From: Hyphomicrobiales bacterium
GTDB taxonomy: Bacteria; Pseudomonadota; Alphaproteobacteria; Rhizobiales; UBA4765
NCBI GenBank assembly: GCA_027487195.1
Contig: JAIYEB010000279.1
Location: 1 to 11,288 of the forward strand
Direction of reading: 5' to 3'
Length of the DNA: 11,288 nucleotides
The notes beneath the pieces are model-generated. The model ran no database searches, had not been told where the DNA came from, and worked only from the letters and a program-made list of their open reading frames with translations. Both the position numbers and the translations under genes were made by a program. Of the stretch, positions 1-6,795 are shown in pieces (position 1 is the first letter of the stretch; each line of letters begins with the position of its first letter).

Positions 1-332
1 ACGGATGTGTCGGAGCGGACATAGGCCCCCATCAAAAGGTTCTCGTGGATCGTCAGCGACACAAGAATCTGCCGCCCCTCCGGGACGAGCACGAGGCCTC
101 GGGCGACGCGCGCCGGGGCTCCAAGGCGCGTAATGTCCTGACCATCGAACCGGACCTTGCCGGCAGTCACCGGCGCAATTCCCATCAGCCCCTTGAGCAG
201 CGAGGATTTGCCCGCGCCATTCGCACCCAGAACGGTCACGATATCGCCGGCCCCGACATCCAGCGACAGACCCTTGACGGCATGGGTGCGCCCATACCGG
301 ACATCGAGCGCTTCAACTGTAAGGAGCGTCAT
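1..332 (-). CDS. livF: Branched-chain amino acid-type ABC transporter ATPase LivF, partial (C-terminus off the left edge)
   Basis: This is the N-terminal 110 residues of the second ATPase of a Liv-type (HAAT family) importer, which powers uptake of amino acids or other small amides and acids at the inner membrane. It begins MTLLTVEALDVRYG; the Walker A motif GANGAGKS is at residues 36-43 and the LivF-typical Q-loop stretch VPEGRQI is near residues 83-89. The ABC signature, Walker B and H-switch lie beyond the window. The ATG overlaps the livG stop codon as ATGA, the usual arrangement for translational coupling, so it is the last visible gene of the minus-strand liv operon. The family is clear from the Walker A and VPEGR motifs and from the gene order; the natural ligand cannot be told from this subunit. 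Confidence 0.95.
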   Translation of the reverse strand, partial: MTLLTVEALDVRYGRTHAVKGLSLDVGAGDIVTVLGANGAGKSSLLKGLMGIAPVTAGKVRFDGQDITRLGAPARVARGLVLVPEGRQILVSLTIHENLLMGAYVRSDTS

Positions 333-1096
333 GCCACCCTCCGCGTGCCGAGATAGGCTTCGCGAACCGCCGGGTCGGCCTGGGCGCCGGCGAGCGTGCC
401 CTCGAAAATCTTGCTGCCGAAGTTGAGAACAACCACCCGCTCGCACAGGTTTTTGACAAAGCTCATGTCATGTTCAACGACGAGCAATGTCACGCCCTGA
501 TCAGACACGGTTTTCAGAAATGCCGCGAGATCAGCCGTTTCGCGCGGGTTGAGGCCAGCTGCCGGCTCATCAAGCATGAGTACGCGGGGCTTGCTCATCA
601 AGGCCCGGACCACCTCGATCTTCTTTCGAATGCCGTAGGGAAGGTTTGAGACGACCTCGCCCGGGTCAATATCAAGACCGGCGCGCGCAAGTGCAGCGTC
701 TGCCTCGCGCCGGAAACGCTGGCGCGGCAACCATCCCACAGGCGTCATCAGGTCCAACAGGCCAAGCGCCTGGGAATGCTGCCCGAGCATGACGTTTTCC
801 GCGACCGAGAGATGGGGCATCAGTCGGATGTTCTGGAACGACCGGCTGAGCCCATTGCGGATGCGCTTTCGCGAAGGCAGCGTCGAGATGTCATTGCCTT
901 CGAGCACAACCTGCCCGGCATCGATGGGGTAGACGCCCGAGATCAGATTGAAGACGGTTGTCTTTCCAGCCCCGTTCGGGCCGATCAGGCCGAACCGCTC
1001 GCCCTTTGGAATGTCGAACGAAACGTCATCGATCACTTTCAGGCCGCCAAAGGCTTTTGAGACGCCGCGCAGCGACAGGATGGCTTCAGCGCTCAA
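329..1096 (-). CDS. livG: Branched-chain amino acid-type ABC transporter ATPase LivG
   Basis: First ATPase of the Liv-type importer, 255 residues, the usual length for LivG. Visible motifs: Walker A GPNGAGKT (39-46), Q-loop glutamine 88 in RSFQN, signature LPYGIRKK (152-159), Walker B ending in D176-E177, and H-switch histidine 209 in VVEHD. The signature is a variant of LSGGQ with Pro at the second position; LivG proteins are often loose here. The start chosen is the TTG at 1096, because a perfect AGGAGG (1103-1108) sits six bases upstream and the protein then begins MSAEAILSLRGVSKAFGG, matching the family. An ATG 60 bases further upstream would add 20 basic, unrelated residues encoded inside livM. 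It overlaps the end of livM by 11 bases and the start of livF by four. Confidence 0.96.
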   Translation of the reverse strand: MSAEAILSLRGVSKAFGGLKVIDDVSFDIPKGERFGLIGPNGAGKTTVFNLISGVYPIDAGQVVLEGNDISTLPSRKRIRNGLSRSFQNIRLMPHLSVAENVMLGQHSQALGLLDLMTPVGWLPRQRFRREADAALARAGLDIDPGEVVSNLPYGIRKKIEVVRALMSKPRVLMLDEPAAGLNPRETADLAAFLKTVSDQGVTLLVVEHDMSFVKNLCERVVVLNFGSKIFEGTLAGAQADPAVREAYLGTRRVA

Positions 1097-1961
1097 GGCT
1101 TGCCTCCTGCGCAACGGGCTTCTTCGCAAACCAGCGGCTCGGCGAGAGTTTTGCAACGAGTGTGCGCGTCACGATCCCCTCGGGTCTCAGGATCATCATG
1201 GCTACAATCACGGCCCCGAAAATGACATAGCGCCAGCTTGACCCGCCAAGGCGCAGGAATTCCGGCACGAGTGTGAAGAACACAGAGCCAATGAGCGGGC
1301 CCCAGGCGGTTTGTGTGCCGCCGATCAAAACGAACAGCAGGACGAAAATCGACAGCAGCGGCGAGAAGTACTGCGCCTCTACAAACGCGAAATGGTGCGC
1401 ATAAAGAGCACCCGACAGGCCTGCGATCGCGCCGCCAATGGTGAAGCATGCGACCTGAACCGCGCGCGCATTCACGCCCATGATTGTCGAAACCAGCTCA
1501 TCATCATGGAGCGCACGCATGGCAAGGCCAAACCGCGAAGCCATGAGATAGAACACCAGGAACGTGACGCCGATGGCGCTGAAAATCAGCGGCCAGACCG
1601 GAACATACTCGGTGACAACCTTGCCCATGGCACCGCCGAGAGCCGGCGTATAGAGCGCGATACCAGATACAACCTGAGCAAACGCATAGGTTGCAAGAAC
1701 CATGTAGACGCCACGGGTTCTCAGCACCGGAAAGGCAATGAGGAAGCTGACAAACGCCGTCAGCGTGATGGCGATCGCAAATCCAGCCCAGAGCGGCAGA
1801 CCAAGCGTGGTTGTGGCGTAGGCGGTGCCATAGGCACCGATCGCCTGAAAGCCGGCGCCGCCAAGGTTCAGCTGGCCTGCAGCAGCCGTCACGTAGATCG
1901 AGTAGGCAAAGATCACGTTGATCGAGAGAATGGCCAGAATGCCGGCCCAATAGCCGCTCAT
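1086..1961 (-). CDS. livM: Branched-chain amino acid-type ABC transporter permease LivM
   Basis: Inner-membrane permease of the Liv importer, 291 residues, nearly all hydrophobic. It starts MSGYWAGILAILSINVIFAY and carries the LivM-like segment AAGQLNLGGAGFQAIGAY near residues 26-43, and the cytoplasmic ATPase-contact loop around RALHDDELVSTIMGVN. It then has several more membrane spans and ends in a short basic tail. It is of the short LivM type, without the N-terminal extension of E. coli LivM. The ATG at 1961 overlaps the livH stop as ATGA. The frame stays open upstream to 2246, but that part lies within livH and reads as non-membrane Arg/Cys-rich sequence, so it is rejected. It pairs with LivH to form the translocation pore. 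Confidence 0.95.
   Translation of the reverse strand: MSGYWAGILAILSINVIFAYSIYVTAAAGQLNLGGAGFQAIGAYGTAYATTTLGLPLWAGFAIAITLTAFVSFLIAFPVLRTRGVYMVLATYAFAQVVSGIALYTPALGGAMGKVVTEYVPVWPLIFSAIGVTFLVFYLMASRFGLAMRALHDDELVSTIMGVNARAVQVACFTIGGAIAGLSGALYAHHFAFVEAQYFSPLLSIFVLLFVLIGGTQTAWGPLIGSVFFTLVPEFLRLGGSSWRYVIFGAVIVAMMILRPEGIVTRTLVAKLSPSRWFAKKPVAQEASLER
1103..1108 (-). promoter_or_regulatory. Ribosome binding site deciding the TTG start of livG
   Basis: The minus strand reads AGGAGG followed by CAAGCC and then TTG. The consensus Shine-Dalgarno sequence at a six-base spacing inside the last codons of livM supports TTG as the true livG start over the upstream in-frame ATG. Confidence 0.8.
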
Positions 1962-2977
1962 AGCTTGCCCTTTCCGATTTTTGAGGCGCCGAACAAGCCC
2001 TGAGGGCGAAGAATGATCACAAACAGCAGCAGCGACCAGACAACGATCTGCACAGCCTCCCCACCGAAAAAGTGGATCGCCAGAACCTCGGTCAGGCCAA
2101 CGATCAGCCCGCCTGCAATGGCTCCCCAGATCGAGCCAAGCCCGCCAAGCACCATGGCCGCAATCGCCTTCGTGCCGACATGTTCGCCCATGAAGGCGTT
2201 GACGTCGGAATAGTTGATCGCAAACAGCGCACCGGCGAGACCGCACAGAAGGCCGGTCAACAGAAAGACAATGGGGACGATCCGGTTCACATCAACGCCA
2301 AGGATCGTTGCTGTATCCGGGCTTTCTGCAATCGCGCGCAGCGCCCGCCCGGTCTTCGTTGTCTTGAGAATGTAGGACAGCAAGAAAACCACGCCGAGCG
2401 AAAGCGCGAGGCTTGCCAATTGCGGAATGGCGATCACGACGCCTGCAATGTTGATGTCGGCCCTGAGCGGCGTTGGAAAACGCTGTGTTTCTGAACCAAG
2501 GACAATCAGGACGAGATGCTCGAATACGAGCAGAAAGCCGATGGAGGAGACCAGCGGGATCGCGTGCTCTGTTGCGTCCCCGTGCTTCGCCTTGAAGTAG
2601 CGAAACGTGAAACGCTCAACGATCAGCGAGGCGAGGACGGTCACGGCAATGCCGGCGACAAGAGCCGGAAACCAGTTCCAGCGACCCGTAAGACCAAAGG
2701 GCAGGCCAAACGCCGTCAAGCCCCACGCAACCATGCCGGTGAGCATGAACAGGGTCGGGATCGTGAAATTGAGGAAGTTCAGAACACCGATCGTCAGGGT
2801 GAAGGCGACTGCGACCGCGACGTAGATGCCGCCGAGCATGAGGCCTGAGACAATCTGCTGGGCGATGATTCTGCCGCCAATTGCGACCGCGACGGCAGCG
2901 ATTGCGAGCGCGATGATGACCCACAGAAGGGGTGCAAATCGTGCCCCGGGCTTCAGGGCTGCGACAAGAGCGGTCAT
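1958..2977 (-). CDS. livH: Branched-chain amino acid-type ABC transporter permease LivH
   Basis: The other pore subunit of the Liv importer, 339 residues. Its first membrane span (about residues 17-40) is followed by the LivH hallmark around GLMLGGIYVAVAVAFTLTIG and the segment VLNFLNFTIPTLFMLTGM. The ATPase-contact loop reads RALRAIAESPDTATILGVD, and the C-terminal half has AAMVLGGLGSIWGAIAGG, also typical. The insert of about 20 residues around LTGRWNWF and the loop YFKAKHGDATEH make it somewhat longer than E. coli LivH. The ATG at 2977 has a GGGGA sequence about nine bases upstream. It lies 106 bases downstream of the deacetylase-like gene on the same strand and is probably read through from it, though an internal promoter cannot be excluded. 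Confidence 0.95.
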   Translation of the reverse strand: MTALVAALKPGARFAPLLWVIIALAIAAVAVAIGGRIIAQQIVSGLMLGGIYVAVAVAFTLTIGVLNFLNFTIPTLFMLTGMVAWGLTAFGLPFGLTGRWNWFPALVAGIAVTVLASLIVERFTFRYFKAKHGDATEHAIPLVSSIGFLLVFEHLVLIVLGSETQRFPTPLRADINIAGVVIAIPQLASLALSLGVVFLLSYILKTTKTGRALRAIAESPDTATILGVDVNRIVPIVFLLTGLLCGLAGALFAINYSDVNAFMGEHVGTKAIAAMVLGGLGSIWGAIAGGLIVGLTEVLAIHFFGGEAVQIVVWSLLLFVIILRPQGLFGASKIGKGKL

Positions 2978-3031
2978 GACATGGTCCCCGTGAGCCGGCA
3001 GAGCCTTGTCCAGCCCTCGATGGTCATTTGC

Positions 3032-3066
3032 CTCGCGTCAACGCAGACGTCCGACCCGGACGCGAG
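3032..3066. repeat. Nested inverted repeats between the deacetylase-like gene and livH
   Basis: CTCGCGTC (3032-3039) and GACGCGAG (3059-3066) form a perfect 8-bp stem with a 19-base loop. A competing hairpin, CGTCCG (3048-3053) with CGGACG (3057-3062), has a 3-base loop; the two share bases and cannot form together. No T-run follows on the minus strand, so this is not a standard intrinsic terminator. It could slow or partly stop transcription, or stabilise a processed liv mRNA, or be chance in GC-rich DNA. Confidence 0.4.
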
Positions 3067-3083
3067 CCCTTGATCCTGCGCCA

Positions 3084-4004
3084 TCACGATGCCGCAACCG
3101 GGATATGATCGGCGTGATTTTGCGCATACCAGTTTGCCACCTGTTCGCGGGTCGCAAACCAGACGCCCTCAAACGACTTCGCGTAGGCCAGGAACTCCTT
3201 CAACGCGCGAATGCGGTGCGGAACACCCATGACATGGGGATGCAGCCCGACATTCATCATCATCCCGGTCTCGGCCCCTTCGGCATAGAGCACGTCAAAC
3301 TGCTCCTTCAACAGCTCGACGGCCTGGTCCGTGCCAAGTCCGCGGCGCTGGAAGAAGGTGAAGTCGTTCACCTCGATGGAATACGGGGTGGCGACGATTG
3401 GCCCGTGATCAGTCTGGATCATGTAGGGCTGATCATCGTTCATCAAATCGCAAAAGAACAGCAGCCCATTCTTTGCGAGAATCTCTGGTGTGCGCGGTGT
3501 GCCCCTGAGAGAACAGCTGAGCCAGCCCCTGGCGTCGCGCCCGGTCGTTTCACGGAAAATGCGCAGCGAGTTTGTAATCAGTGCTTCCTCGCCGGCGGGA
3601 TCAAAGGCGTAGTTTGTCAAAAGGTCGCCCTGCTCATGATTATGGGCAACGAGCTCCCATCCGCGTTCAAGAACCGCGTCAACGACGGCGCGCCGCTCAA
3701 GGCCAAGCTTGGCGTTCATCGTGCAGGAAGCGGGCACGCCGGCTTCATCGAACGCCTTGAACATGCGCCACACGCCGACGCGTTGACCGTATTCGCGCCA
3801 CGAGAAATTCGGGAAGTCCGCAACGTTACCCGGCAGGAGATCAGGCAGGATCGAAGGACCGCCGGCATAATAGGGCTTGTCCGTGTCCTTGATCAGATCC
3901 CAGTATTCCAGATTGATCGTGAGGATAAGCGCCAACCGGGCGCCATTCGGCCAGGCCAGTTTCCCGCGTTGCGGCAGGGGCACGAATGGATAGCGCATGA
4001 CCAT
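3084..4004 (-). CDS. Polysaccharide deacetylase-fold hydrolase, PuuE-like (probable amidohydrolase)
   Basis: A 306-residue protein of the polysaccharide deacetylase (NodB/CE4-like) superfamily, with no signal peptide, so it acts in the cytoplasm. Family features: LALILTINLEYWD at residues 24-36 where CE4 enzymes have their first metal aspartate, a region FDEAGVPASCTMNAKLGLE (85-103), ELVAHNHEQGD at 117-127 in place of the HxxxH motif, and the C-terminal NVGLHPHVMGVPHRI (251-265). The first motif has N31 and E33 rather than Asp-Asp, and the second lacks a clear second histidine ligand, so the metal site looks degenerate, as in PuuE allantoinase, which is metal-independent. Given the neighbours, cleavage of a cyclic amide or ureide-like C-N bond is more likely than sugar deacetylation; this is inference. 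ATG 3998 (residue 3) is an alternative start; neither has a strong ribosome binding site. It is the first gene of the minus-strand unit leading into liv. Confidence 0.85.
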   Translation of the reverse strand: MVMRYPFVPLPQRGKLAWPNGARLALILTINLEYWDLIKDTDKPYYAGGPSILPDLLPGNVADFPNFSWREYGQRVGVWRMFKAFDEAGVPASCTMNAKLGLERRAVVDAVLERGWELVAHNHEQGDLLTNYAFDPAGEEALITNSLRIFRETTGRDARGWLSCSLRGTPRTPEILAKNGLLFFCDLMNDDQPYMIQTDHGPIVATPYSIEVNDFTFFQRRGLGTDQAVELLKEQFDVLYAEGAETGMMMNVGLHPHVMGVPHRIRALKEFLAYAKSFEGVWFATREQVANWYAQNHADHIPVAAS

Positions 4005-4142
4005 GGGTCTAGATGCCTCGTCTCAGGGCGGCCTTACCCACTAGCCAGCGGGCAATAGGCCACTATGATTGTCTGGACAAATAAGGTCTCGATCAAGCAC
4101 GGTTCGTCAAGGGTCAATCCTAGACAGATAGGACAGGTTACG
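4005..4142. promoter_or_regulatory. Divergent promoter region between the deacetylase/liv unit and the monooxygenase operon
   Basis: This 138-base gap separates two divergent genes and must hold promoters for both. A plus-strand TATGAT (4064-4069) resembles a -10 box but has no good -35. On the minus strand TTGTCC (4080-4075), 17 bases, then TATTGC (4057-4052) is a weak -35/-10 candidate. Both overlap or touch the operator candidate at 4069-4080, as expected for a repressor site. No coding sequence is apparent; the in-frame ATG at 4065 upstream of the monooxygenase would add 26 residues not typical of the family. Confidence 0.6.
4069..4080. promoter_or_regulatory. Candidate GntR-family operator, copy 1
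   Basis: TTGTCTGGACAA is an inverted repeat with 5-bp arms (TTGTC/GACAA) and a 2-base centre, and it fits the general GntR-family half-site pattern yGT-N4-ACr. It sits almost exactly midway between the two divergent start codons (62 and 64 bases). A near copy lies in the only other divergent region, at 10501-10512. The GntR/UTRA protein encoded at 6796-7578 is the natural candidate to bind it. Seen: the repeat and its copy. Inferred: binding. Confidence 0.6.
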
Positions 4143-5348
4143 ATGTCGAAGGCAGAAGAGCGCGTAATTGTGGTGGGTGCCGGGCCCGTGGGGCTTGTGG
4201 CCACGACGCTTCTTGCCGAGGCAGGCATCCCCGTGACGCTGGTTGAGATTTCGACCGATCTGCCGCGCGATCTGAGAGCCTCGACCTTTCATCCGCCGAC
4301 CCTCGACATGCTCGAGCGTTTTGGCGTTGTGCCTGACATGATCTCGCAGGGGCTGATCTGCCCGACCTGGCAGTTCCGGGACCGGGAGCATGGGGTTGTT
4401 GCGACGTTCGAGCTCGGACTTTTGTCCGGCGACACCAATCATCCCTACCGGCTGCAATGTGAGCAGTGGCGCCTGTCGGAAATGCTGTTTGCGCGCCTGC
4501 AGCGCATGGCTGATGTCGAGGTCCGCTTCGGCGTCAGGGCGCTTGGCGTCACACAGTCTGCCGATCACGCAACCGTTGAGATCGAGGCGGCCGATGGCTC
4601 GCGGGAAAGCCTGAAGGGGCGCTTTGTCGTTGGCTCTGATGGGCTCAAAAGCGCTGTGCGAAGCGCCATTGGCGTTGAGATGGAGGGGCAGACGATCCCG
4701 GAGATTTTCCTCACCCTTTCAACAACCTACGACTACCGGGAAGCAATGCCGGATCTCTCGAACATCTCCTACATTTCCGATCCGAAGGAATGGTTTGTTC
4801 TGATCCGCACGAAATCCCTGTGGCGGGTGCTGATCCCGAGTGACCCGACCATGTCCGATGCCGACATCACCGATCCTGTGCGCATGGAAGCGCGGCTGCA
4901 GAACATTGTGCCGCGATCTGTCCCTTACGAAGTGCGCCACAAGACGGCCTATCGCGTCCATGAGCGCGTGGCCTCGGCCTATGTTTCCGGCCGTGTGCTG
5001 CTTGCGGGCGATGCGGCTCACGTGAACAACCCGCTTGGCGGAATGGGCCTCAATGGCGGGATCCATGATGCGTTCAATCTCGCGGAAAAGCTGATTGCCG
5101 TGTTCCGGGGCGAGGCAGACCTGGCTTCGCTCAGCCGCTATGAGCGCCAGAGACGCAAGGTGGCGCTCGATGTCGTGCAGCAGACCACGCTCAGGAACCG
5201 CTCGATTCTGAACTCAACGGATCCTGCCGTGCGCCTCGCCTATCAGAATGATCTGCGGCAAACCGTCGCCGATCCGGTTCGGCACAAGGACTATGTGCTG
5301 CGCACATCGATGATCCAGTCGCTGCGCGATCTCAAGTCTGTGGCCTGA
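4143..5348 (+). CDS. Class A FAD-dependent monooxygenase (PHBH fold)
   Basis: A 401-residue single-component flavoprotein hydroxylase of the p-hydroxybenzoate hydroxylase type, which uses NAD(P)H and O2 to hydroxylate, and sometimes open, an aromatic or heteroaromatic ring. Motifs in order: the dinucleotide-binding GAGPVG (12-17) with ribose-binding E35, the DG motif GSDGLKSAVR (164-173), and the GD motif GDAAHVNNPLGGMGLNGG (289-306). The length is normal for the family. The start at 4143 is chosen because it gives the usual short lead before the first beta strand; the ATG at 4065 adds 26 atypical residues and lies across the operator. It is the first gene of a plus-strand operon, with 11 bases before the next gene. 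The substrate cannot be assigned; the amidase and racemase-fold neighbours hint at an N-heterocycle or other nitrogenous ring, as with 6-hydroxynicotinate 3-monooxygenase, but this is only context. Confidence 0.93.
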   Translation: MSKAEERVIVVGAGPVGLVATTLLAEAGIPVTLVEISTDLPRDLRASTFHPPTLDMLERFGVVPDMISQGLICPTWQFRDREHGVVATFELGLLSGDTNHPYRLQCEQWRLSEMLFARLQRMADVEVRFGVRALGVTQSADHATVEIEAADGSRESLKGRFVVGSDGLKSAVRSAIGVEMEGQTIPEIFLTLSTTYDYREAMPDLSNISYISDPKEWFVLIRTKSLWRVLIPSDPTMSDADITDPVRMEARLQNIVPRSVPYEVRHKTAYRVHERVASAYVSGRVLLAGDAAHVNNPLGGMGLNGGIHDAFNLAEKLIAVFRGEADLASLSRYERQRRKVALDVVQQTTLRNRSILNSTDPAVRLAYQNDLRQTVADPVRHKDYVLRTSMIQSLRDLKSVA

Positions 5349-5359
5349 AAGGCGCCCCC

Positions 5360-6004
5360 ATGTCAGATCTTGAAATCTACAAAAGCCAGGGGTTTGCCCA
5401 GATTATGGGCGTTGGTCTCGCGCCTGCGCTTGTCATTGTCGACTTTGTCGAGGGCTTCACGGACCCGGCTCATTTCGGCGGAGGAAACATCAAGCCGGCG
5501 ATTGCGCGGACCGTGCCATTGCTGGCCCTGGCGCGCAGCCTGGGCCTTCCGGTTGCGCATACCCGCGTCGTCTATGCGGATGATGGATCTGATGCCGGCG
5601 CCTTCTGCATGAAAGCGCCCGGTTTGAAGAAGCTGACCGAACACAGCCCCCTGTCGCAAATTGTACCCGAGCTTTCGCCCGTTGCCGGCGAACTCGTCGT
5701 GAAGAAGCGTCAGGCGTCAGCCTTCTTTGGCACCGAGCTTGCGGGCTGGCTGGCGTTTCGCCGGGTCGACACGGTTTTGATTGCGGGCTGCACCACATCG
5801 GGATGTGTGCGGGCCTCGGTTGTCGATGCGTGTTCGCATAACTTTCGAACCATCCTGCTGACTGACTGCGTTGGCGACCGGGCGATGGGTCCGCATGAGG
5901 CCAACCTGTTCGATATGGGTCAAAAATACGCTGACCTGATGAGTTCAGAAGAGCTGATGGCTGCATTGCAGCGCAAGATTCCGACAAAGACCGCTGCATT
6001 ATAA
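5360..6004 (+). CDS. Isochorismatase-family amidohydrolase, N-carbamoylsarcosine amidase/maleamate amidase-like
   Basis: A 214-residue cysteine hydrolase of the isochorismatase-like superfamily. The catalytic triad is complete: D28 in VIVDFVEGF, K116 in KKRQASAFFGT, and nucleophile C149 in GCTTSGCVRAS. The cis-peptide region before the nucleophile and the SGCVRASVVDA segment are those of the N-carbamoylsarcosine amidase/maleamate amidase branch rather than of true isochorismatase or nicotinamidase. The expected reaction is hydrolysis of a carbamoyl or terminal amide group, releasing ammonia or carbamate. It starts 11 bases after the monooxygenase, with an AAAGG about eight bases before the ATG, and its TAA lies inside the ribosome binding site of the next gene, so the three enzymes are surely one transcript. 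Maleamate itself as substrate is possible but unproven. Confidence 0.92.
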   Translation: MSDLEIYKSQGFAQIMGVGLAPALVIVDFVEGFTDPAHFGGGNIKPAIARTVPLLALARSLGLPVAHTRVVYADDGSDAGAFCMKAPGLKKLTEHSPLSQIVPELSPVAGELVVKKRQASAFFGTELAGWLAFRRVDTVLIAGCTTSGCVRASVVDACSHNFRTILLTDCVGDRAMGPHEANLFDMGQKYADLMSSEELMAALQRKIPTKTAAL

Positions 6005-6008
6005 GGAG
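6003..6008 (+). promoter_or_regulatory. Strong ribosome binding site of the racemase-fold gene, overlapping the upstream stop codon
   Basis: AAGGAG, six bases before the ATG at 6015, overlaps the TAA (6002-6004) of the amidohydrolase gene. It supports the 6015 start over the in-frame ATG at 6039 and suggests that translation of the two genes is coupled. Confidence 0.75.
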
Positions 6009-6014
6009 ATTAGC

Positions 6015-6761
6015 ATGGTCGATTCGCTTGGCTGGCGCATGAAATTTGGCGTGATTGCGCCCTCAACCAACACCAGCGTGCAGCCGGAGTTCGACTCCAT
6101 GCGGCCACATGGGGTGACAAACCACTTTGCGCGCATCCACATCCCGGACAATCCCGTGAAAAGCGACGCGGATTTCAACCGGCTGATGGACGATATTCGC
6201 GCCGAGTTGATGGTGGCCGTTGATCGCGTCATGACCTGCAGCCCCGACTATCTCGTCATGGGCATGTCCGCTGAAACGTTCTGGGACGGGCTTGAGGGTT
6301 CAATTGAACTTGAACGCAAGGTTGAGGCCCGTGCCGGCGTCAAGGTAGCGATGGGTTCGGATGCGTGCCGGGCGGCGCTCGGGCGCTATGGATCGATCAA
6401 GCGCATTGGGGTCATTACCCCGTACATGCCGGTTGGGGACGCCAATGTGCGCAAGTTCTTCACCGATTGCGGGTTTGAGGTTGTCCATCTCAAGGGCCTG
6501 AAATGCCCAAGCCCCATGCTGATCTCACATGTCTCGGAGAAGGAACTGCGCGACGCCATCAACGAGGTGAACGACCCCTCCGTCGAGGCCATCGTTCAGG
6601 TCGGGACCAACCTTGCAATGGCGAGGGTCGCGGGTGTTGCGGAATTCTGGCTCGATAAGCCCGTCATTGCCATTAATACCGCAACCTATTGGTGGGCCTT
6701 GCGTCAGAACGGAATCATGGACAAGGTCTATGGGTATGGCTCGCTGTTGATCGACCACTGA
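6015..6761 (+). CDS. Asp/Glu racemase-superfamily protein, arylmalonate decarboxylase/maleate isomerase-like, lacking both catalytic cysteines
   Basis: A 248-residue protein. The N-terminus MKFGVIAPSTNTSVQPEF (from residue 9) and the C-terminal KPVIAINTATYWWALRQNG (215-233) followed by YGYGSLLIDH are typical of the maleate isomerase/arylmalonate decarboxylase branch. That branch normally has an active-site cysteine in one or both half-domains. Here the first site reads MGMSAETFWDG (82-92), closest to the MGTSLSFYRG oxyanion-hole stretch of arylmalonate decarboxylase, and the second reads VQVGTNL (194-200), with Gly197 where the catalytic cysteine is expected. Y137 lines up with Tyr126 of arylmalonate decarboxylase. 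The other cysteines (75, 118, 152, 164) are not in these positions. It may isomerise or decarboxylate a diacid by another mechanism, or do something else; true maleate isomerase activity is doubtful. The comparison was made from memory of the family. Third gene of the operon. Confidence 0.85.
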   Translation: MVDSLGWRMKFGVIAPSTNTSVQPEFDSMRPHGVTNHFARIHIPDNPVKSDADFNRLMDDIRAELMVAVDRVMTCSPDYLVMGMSAETFWDGLEGSIELERKVEARAGVKVAMGSDACRAALGRYGSIKRIGVITPYMPVGDANVRKFFTDCGFEVVHLKGLKCPSPMLISHVSEKELRDAINEVNDPSVEAIVQVGTNLAMARVAGVAEFWLDKPVIAINTATYWWALRQNGIMDKVYGYGSLLIDH

Positions 6762-6795
6762 TTGGCATGATCGGGGCCTGACTGGGAGCGCAGGC

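Noticed and set aside
1311..2003. Plus-strand open frame (230 codons) opposite livM
   Set aside because: Its highly charged, low-complexity composition is the mirror of a hydrophobic membrane-protein gene; there is no ribosome binding site or family motif.
3084..4004. Role in peptidoglycan or exopolysaccharide modification
   Set aside because: There is no signal peptide, membrane anchor or cell-wall gene nearby, and the metal-site motifs of CE4 deacetylases are not intact.
3006..4058. Long plus-strand open frame (350 codons) opposite the deacetylase-like gene
   Set aside because: It has no recognisable domain, is rich in Arg, His and Gln as expected of an antisense frame in GC-rich DNA, and lies wholly opposite a gene with clear family motifs.
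5360..6004. Calling this gene nicF or a true isochorismatase
   Set aside because: The triad and GCTTSGCVRAS motif place it in the carbamoylsarcosine/maleamate amidase branch, but this branch has several substrates and nothing in the window fixes which.
6015..6761. Calling this gene nicE (maleate isomerase)
   Set aside because: The fold and operon context fit, but both catalytic cysteine positions are replaced, and the first active-site motif is nearer to arylmalonate decarboxylase.
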